DNA of 11,550 nt, from positions 1 to 11,550 of the forward strand of contig JAPPIY010000285.1 of NCBI GenBank assembly GCA_026914095.1, given 5' to 3'. The translations under genes were made by a program, and so were the position numbers. The DNA is from Oligoflexia bacterium (GTDB lineage: Bacteria > Bdellovibrionota > Bdellovibrionia > Bdellovibrionales > UBA1609). Position 1 is the first letter of the stretch. Every line of letters begins with the position of its first letter. Below the pieces are notes generated by a model that worked only from the letters and a program-made list of their open reading frames with translations, was not told the origin of the DNA and did not search any database. Below are positions 7,878-11,550 of this stretch, one piece after another.

Positions 7878-7972
7878 TATACTAATCCTGTTTGAAAATT
7901 CAGGTTTTTTTAATCTTTGTTTAAAGAGAAAATAAATTGAGTCAACCGGAAAATTCAAACAAAATCGGTATA
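7878..7972. repeat. Palindromic TATA-ended element, 95 bp, upstream of fadE
   Basis: The left terminus TATACTAATCCTGTTTGAA and the right terminus, read in reverse complement as TATACCGATTTTGTTTGAA, form an inverted repeat differing mostly by transitions. The length equals that of the 8895 and 8986 copies, but the central TTCCCGC hairpin is gone and replaced by A+T-rich sequence. In the rest of the 7742-8182 gap I see no gene; there is only an imperfect hairpin near 7779-7844 with arms AGCTTA-n3-TAAAAG, and no convincing fadE promoter. Confidence 0.6.
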
Positions 7973-8182
7973 ACCAGATAAAATATGTTTTTTACCTCAG
8001 CTCTTCTCATCAACCAGCTGAAAACTCAACACTTTTTGGGATCGTTTTGGATCCTGGAAAGGATGAAGCTTAGCTTTTTTTAATAAAAACTCACATTTCA
8101 ACTAAAAAAATCATATTTTGAAATACAAAATGACAGTTTGAATTTATAAGAGAAATGGGAAAACGAAAGCGCGCGATTGATT

Positions 8183-8791
8183 TTAAAAAGTAAAATTTGC
8201 GGAAACTGTCCCCGTATGAGACCAAAACTGACAGCCTGATCCTCCAATATACAAAGGGAGGTATTCAAAATTTACACTTAAAAAAGGGAGAGATAAATAA
8301 CTGATTCCAATTTTTCCCCCTCTTGACCTTTTACAGCTTTTGTCTCCTTCTTTAGTCTTTAATTGAACGCTGGCTTGAGGAATTAAGCTGGCATAAGCTC
8401 TAAATAACAAAGGCAGTTTGTAAGATACAAATAAGCCTGGAAGAAGAGAGATGATGGTTTGCCTGTCTCTAAATGAAGTCCAGTTTTCAGCAAATAAAGA
8501 TTTCCAATATCCCCAAGTGAGATCTACGCCAACCGCCAAACCTATAGAAGAGTAACCCAAACGCATGCCAGGGCTAATCCCCTGATAAAGCTGTCTCTTG
8601 CTAAACTCGGCTATTACCTGCTGTGTTTTTTTATCAATATCCCCTTTTTCTAAAAGACCTCTTGATAAGTTTGTTGTTCCAATAGAGGTAAAACTATAGC
8701 CGACATAAGGCTCTATATGTATTTTTGCCATTCCCAAGGGGACATAGGCGAAAAATATAAAAATAAAAGCGCCCTTACAAACTTTAAACAT
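8183..8791 (-). CDS. Small secreted outer-membrane beta-barrel-like protein
   Basis: A 202-residue protein of unrecognised family. From ATG 8791 it begins MFKVCKGAFIFIFFAYVPLG with a likely signal peptidase site after GMA, giving a mature start KIHIEPYVGYSF. The rest alternates short aromatic/hydrophobic strands (GMRLGYSSIGLAVGVDLTWGYW, split by loops; LPGLFVSYKLPLLFRAYASLIP; FLSVNFEYLPLYIGG) and ends in Phe (SANFTF), the usual BAM recognition end of outer-membrane barrels. Length suits an eight-stranded barrel. The frame extends upstream to a TTG at 8827, but that TTG is part of a good -35 box and would put charged and polar residues before the signal peptide, so I prefer the ATG. No Shine-Dalgarno is evident. 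Function unknown; it is transcribed toward fadE from a separate promoter. Confidence 0.7.
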   Translation of the reverse strand: MFKVCKGAFIFIFFAYVPLGMAKIHIEPYVGYSFTSIGTTNLSRGLLEKGDIDKKTQQVIAEFSKRQLYQGISPGMRLGYSSIGLAVGVDLTWGYWKSLFAENWTSFRDRQTIISLLPGLFVSYKLPLLFRAYASLIPQASVQLKTKEGDKSCKRSRGGKIGISYLSLPFLSVNFEYLPLYIGGSGCQFWSHTGTVSANFTF

Positions 8792-8797
8792 GCCTAT

Positions 8798-8827
8798 TTT
8801 ATAACCTAATTTTAAACCACAAGTCAA
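8798..8827 (-). promoter_or_regulatory. Promoter for the barrel-like protein, predicting a near-leaderless mRNA
   Basis: On the minus strand, TTGACT (8827-8822), an 18-base spacer and TATAAA (8803-8798) fit sigma70 consensus. The expected start about 7 bases downstream coincides with the ATG at 8791. An alternative -10 register (TTATAA, 17-base spacer) moves the start by one base only. Confidence 0.4.
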
Positions 8828-8850
8828 TTTTTGTTTTAAACAGAGAATAG

Positions 8851-8887
8851 CTTAAAACCTAACTTATAGCCGATTTTAGGTCTTAAG
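8851..8887. repeat. Imperfect 12-bp inverted repeat upstream of the barrel-like gene
   Basis: CTTAAAACCTAA (8851-8862) is answered by TTAGGTCTTAAG (8876-8887), 11 of 12 positions pairing around a 13-base loop. It sits about 25 bp upstream of the -35 box of the 8183-8791 gene and just left of the palindromic copy at 8895. It could be an operator, a hairpin, or the edge of another small element. Confidence 0.35.
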
Positions 8888-8894
8888 TCTGAAG

Positions 8895-8989
8895 TATATC
8901 AATCAGTTTTGAAATTTCAGGTTTCAACTAGATTCCCGCTTACGCGGAAGTAACGGAAGGGAGGAAAACTTAAATAAGATTAGCATATA
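8895..8989. repeat. Palindromic TATA-ended element, 95 bp, first of a tandem pair
   Basis: It runs from TATATCAATCAGTTTTGAAA to GGAAAACTTAAATAAGATTA and a TATA tip. The middle is a hairpin TTCCCGC-TTAC-GCGGAA. Its termini match those of the copy that follows directly. Confidence 0.7.
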
Positions 8990-9081
8990 CTGATCTTGTT
9001 TGAAATTTCAATATGATGGTCCTTCCAGCGCAAGCGGGAATCTCCAGAAAAACAGGAAAACTCAAACAAGATCACTATATA
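8986..9081. repeat. Palindromic TATA-ended element, 96 bp, second of a tandem pair
   Basis: The left end TATACTGATCTTGTTTGAAA and the right end GGAAAACTCAAACAAGATCA then CTATATA are inverted repeats. The central hairpin (TTCCAGC-GCAA-GCGGGAA region, 9023-9041) is inverted relative to the first copy. The TATA at 8986-8989 is shared with the preceding copy, as if one element inserted at the tip of the other. The rest of the 8828-9249 gap holds the 8851-8887 inverted repeat and the helicase upstream region. Confidence 0.7.
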
Positions 9082-9199
9082 ATTTCCAAATAAACAGCCA
9101 AAAGGCGTATAAATAAAGGGTTTTATTTTATTAACAAGCAGGCGCGCTTAACTTAGTCCCTATTATTTTTTTTGAAAAAAACAACAAGCTGGTTTTTCC

Positions 9200-9232
9200 T
9201 TTGCTATAAATCTGTATTTGCTATAAGTCAGT
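9200..9232 (+). promoter_or_regulatory. 17-bp tandem repeat of an extended -10-like motif upstream of the helicase gene
   Basis: TTTGCTATAAATCTGT (9200-9215) is repeated as TTTGCTATAAGTCAGT (9217-9232), 14 of 16 matching. Each contains TGCTATAA, an extended -10 form (TGn-TATAA), 25-50 bases before the preferred ATG at 9250. There is no well-spaced -35. It may be a duplicated promoter or a regulator site. Confidence 0.3.
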
Positions 9233-9249
9233 GTAAAGTGAGAAAGGCC

Positions 9250-9663
9250 ATGAAACAAAGTCTGGAGCTGAATCCGCAATTTCAAAAAGCCCTCCAGCTT
9301 ATGGAGGAGGGCGAAAAAAATCTTTTTATTACAGGAAAAGCGGGAACAGGAAAATCCACCCTATTGGATTATTTCTGCTCAAGAGCAAAGAAAAAGCCGG
9401 TGGTTTTAGCTCCCACCGGTGTAGCGGCTTTAAATGTTAAAGGCTTGACTGTCCACAGTTTTTTTAACTTTCACATAGGCATCACACCGGAAAAAATCAA
9501 AAATCAAAAAAAAGCTCCCAAAAATCCAGAAATATATAAAAAGCTAAAGACTTTAGTTATTGACGAAGTGTCCATGCTGAGGGCGGATCTTTTAGATTGT
9601 GTCCCGCTGGGGCCCTATAAAGAGCCGATCTTTTGGCGGAGTGCAGATCATTTTTGTAGGTGA
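9250..9663 (+). pseudogene. PIF1/RecD-like helicase, N-terminal fragment (frameshifted)
   Basis: N-terminal part of a superfamily 1B DNA helicase. From ATG 9250 it has ALQLMEEGEKNLFITGKAGTGKST (split here: the Walker A GKAGTGKST is residues 29-37), LAPTGVAALNVKGLTVHSFF and Walker B LVIDEVSMLRADLLD. I prefer ATG 9250 because GTGAG lies seven bases before it; the frame reaches a TTG at 9172 that adds 26 residues with no family likeness. After LLDCV about seven residues typical of the family (D-x-FLR-like) are missing, and the frame then leaves the family at a TTTT run (9631-9634) and stops at 9661-9663. The plus-strand continuation resumes in another frame from about 9635. Without the frameshift the two fragments would make one ordinary helicase of about 510 residues. 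Confidence 0.8.
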
Positions 9664-10786
9664 TTTATATCAACTTCCTCCTGTGGTGACCTCCACAGAA
9701 AAGCAGATATTTTCCTCTCAGTATAAAACTCCTTTTTTCTTCAGCTCAAAAGCTCTTGAAAATTTTAAGATAGAAATCATTGAATTGAAAAAAGTGTATC
9801 GCCAAAAGGATGAAGAGTTTATCAGCTTGCTCAACCGCATTCGAAATAACTCGGTGTCCGAAGAGGACTTGAAAATTTTAAACAGCCGCCATCGGCCTTC
9901 TTTTAAGCCTAAAAAGAATGAGTTTTATATTCACCTCACCGCAATAAATAAAACGGCAGACAGCATCAATGAAGAGCATATAAAAGCTCTCAAAGGAAAA
10001 GCGCATCAATCATCAGCTCTGATTGAAGGGAATTTTGGAAAAGAGTATTTTCCAACTCATCCCGAATTAAAGTTTAAAATCGGCTCTCAGGTTATGCTGA
10101 TCAATAATGATTCAAAAAGACGCTGGGTCAATGGAAGCATTGGGGTGATTACAGGTTTCAACACAGCTGAGGAATACATGACAGTTCAGCTTTACCCTGA
10201 AAATAAAGAGGTTTTTGTCCCTCTTTACACTTGGGATATTTATCGCTTTTTCTTTTCCAAAGAAAAAAAAGCTATTGTGTCAGAAGTGGCTGGCTCTTTC
10301 AGCCAATATCCCATCCGTCTGGCATGGGCTATCACCATTCATAAAAGCCAAGGAAAAACTTTTGACAGGGCGGTTATCGATATGAGTCGGGGGATGTTTG
10401 CCAGCGGGCAGGCTTATGTGGCGCTCAGCCGATGCCGCTCTTTTGAGGGCTTGGTTTTAAAAAATCCTATCAAGAAATACCATATCAAAACAGACTACCG
10501 AATTTTTAACTTTCTAACTGCCCATCGCTATCAAAAAGCGGAAAAAGATATGCCTGTTAAAGAAAAAATCAAAAGGATCAAAGAGGCTATTGATAACAAA
10601 AAGTTATTACAGATAAGCTATCTGAAAGCCAATGACGAACAATCCCATCGGAAAGTCCGCCCTTTAGAAGCGGGCTTGCAGACTTATCGCAACAAACAAT
10701 TTCAGGGTATGCGGGCTTTTTGTTTTAAAGCGGGAGAAGAGAGAATGTTTCGCATTGATCGAATCCTAAAGCTGGAGCGAGTTTAA
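9599..10786 (+). pseudogene. PIF1/RecD-like helicase, C-terminal fragment with WYL-like domain
   Basis: Continuation of the same helicase. Family sequence starts at FGGVQIIFVGDLYQLPPVV (about 9635 on, split here) and continues through VYRQKDEEFISLLNRIR, PLEAG and the motif V/VI block RLAWAITIHKSQGKTFDRA and AYVALSRCRSFEGL. The last 72 residues (from about 10568: IKEAIDNKKLLQISYLK ... GEERMFRIDRILKLERV) look like a WYL-type domain, a nucleic-acid or ligand-sensing module found at the C-terminus of some such helicases. The ATG at 9599 lies in the overlap and encodes no family residues for its first dozen codons, so independent expression would lack Walker A and be inactive. Either the gene is dead, or a base-calling error or a programmed frameshift at TTTT restores it. 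Confidence 0.8.
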
Positions 10787-10953
10787 GAAGAGAGACTGTT
10801 ATTTAACTATACTGATTTGCATGAGAAAATCCAACACAAGAGCAAAAGCAGAACGGATTTTACAAAGGCTGTTCAGGCTCATCTCAACTGGCCTATCGAA
10901 TCTAAATCAACTTCCCCTTACACCTCTTTAATGACCCGATTTTTTCAAATTGA

Positions 10954-11550
10954 TTACCTATCTGCCGGCTCTTGAGCTGACTCAATCTCTCCTAGAGCCT
11001 GAGTTGCAGACCTGCGAACTTCCCTCTCTGTGTCTTCTTTTAAAGTAGTTGTTAAAGCTAAAAGAACCTGGGGATCAGCTGAGCCAATCTTTCCTAGAGC
11101 TTTAGCCGCAGAATAGCGAACTCGCCACTCTGAGTCTTCTAAGGCGGTTGTTAAAGCCGAAAGAACCTGCGGATCATCTGAGCCAATCTCTCCTAGAGCC
11201 CTAGCCGCAGAATAGCGAACTCTCTCATCTTCTTCTTTTAAAGCCGTTGTTAAAGCTAAAAGAACCTGGGGATCAGCTGAGCCAATCTTTCCTAGAGCCC
11301 TAGCCGCATATTTGCGAACTCTCTCATCTGAGTCTTTTAAAGTAGTTGTTAAAGCTAAAAGAACCTGCGGATCAGCTGAGCCAATCTTTCCTAGAGCCCT
11401 AGCCGCATCTTTGCGAACTCTCTCATCTGAGTCTTCTAAGGTGGTTGTTAAAGCCGAAAGAACCTGCGGATCAACTGAGCCAATCTCTCCTAGAGACCTA
11501 GCCGCATCTCTGCGAACTTGCCCCTCTGAAGCTTTGTCTTTTAAAAGCTC
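10954..11550 (-). CDS. HEAT-repeat protein (PBS-lyase-like), partial, C-terminal end
   Basis: This gene runs off the right edge, so its start and N-terminus are not visible; 198 codons are seen, ending TAA at 10956-10954. It is built from about six 33-residue repeats of the form VRxxAARALGKIGSADPQVL then LALTTTLKDSDER. The VRxxAAxALG helix and the second amphipathic helix are the PBS-lyase HEAT-like pattern. Such proteins are protein-binding scaffolds or parts of phycobilin lyases; no pigment context exists here, so a binding scaffold is more likely. The copies are nearly identical at DNA level with a 99-bp period, so repeat number may vary among strains. The tail after the last repeat (ESAQEPADR) is short and polar. 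Its partner and function are unknown. Confidence 0.85.
   Translation of the reverse strand, partial: ELLKDKASEGQVRRDAARSLGEIGSVDPQVLSALTTTLEDSDERVRKDAARALGKIGSADPQVLLALTTTLKDSDERVRKYAARALGKIGSADPQVLLALTTALKEEDERVRYSAARALGEIGSDDPQVLSALTTALEDSEWRVRYSAAKALGKIGSADPQVLLALTTTLKEDTEREVRRSATQALGEIESAQEPADR
10977..11550. repeat. Tandem 99-bp coding repeat within the HEAT gene
   Basis: TAGCCGCAT recurs at 11301 and 11400, exactly 99 bp apart, and the surrounding sequence (for example TTGCGAACTCTCTCATCTGA) is repeated nearly unchanged. The copies differ mainly at a few codons in the inter-helix positions (KD, KY, YS). Confidence 0.8.

Noticed and set aside
7978..8090. Short plus-strand frame beginning ATG TTT TTT ACC near 7985
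   Set aside because: Only about 32 codons, no homology recognised and no ribosome binding site.
8155..8182. Terminator after the barrel-like gene (GCGCGC followed by T-rich bases on the minus strand)
   Set aside because: No stem of useful length can be drawn and the T run is broken by CG and CCC.
10808..10832. TATACTGATTTGCATGAG as a further palindromic element
   Set aside because: Only one terminus is visible and no partner inverted end is found within about 150 bp.
1..11550. CRISPR array, tRNA or rRNA gene
   Set aside because: No regularly spaced 25-40 bp direct repeats with unique spacers and no tRNA cloverleaf or rRNA-like sequence were seen; the only regular array is the coding HEAT repeat.

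Overview
The window looks like part of an A+T-rich Gram-negative bacterial chromosome, probably proteobacterial. It carries an E. coli-type FadE acyl-CoA dehydrogenase, a small secreted outer-membrane-barrel-like protein ending in Phe, and many small palindromic intergenic repeats. I cannot name the species. Such repeats and gene decay are common in host-associated lineages, but that is inference.

Layout: all intact genes read leftward (minus strand). From right to left along transcription, pheS (4531-3476) is followed by a DNA methyltransferase (3388-2111), a PD-(D/E)XK-type restriction endonuclease (2114-1440) and pheT (1427 to the left edge, partial). A two-gene restriction-modification (RM) module therefore sits between the two subunit genes of phenylalanyl-tRNA synthetase. 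It overlaps itself by 4 bp, and the pheT ribosome binding site touches the endonuclease stop codon. Upstream lie a repeat-rich gap (4532-5170), fadE (7741-5171), another gap (7742-8182), a secreted barrel-like protein (8791-8183), and a repeat-rich gap shared with a plus-strand PIF1-like helicase gene (9250-10786) that is broken by a frameshift. The right edge holds the C-terminal part of a HEAT-repeat protein (11550-10954, minus).

The most informative structure is a family of about 95-bp palindromic elements. They have TATA-tipped terminal inverted repeats (consensus about TATACTGATCTTGTTTGA) and an internal hairpin built on TTCCCGC/GCGGGAA. Clear copies are at 7878-7972, 8895-8989 and 8986-9081. 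A larger, decayed copy at 4619-4935 is itself interrupted by a second, unrelated 178-bp inverted-repeat element with an 8-bp target duplication. A further relative lies in frame inside fadE (5848-5953), where it adds about 35 basic residues. This resembles the Rickettsia palindromic elements known to insert into genes, and the termini resemble Correia-type miniature elements in layout.

Functionally, pheS/pheT supply an essential synthetase, the RM pair is a probable defence/addiction module tied to it by operon structure, and FadE is fatty-acid beta-oxidation. The helicase locus is probably decaying.
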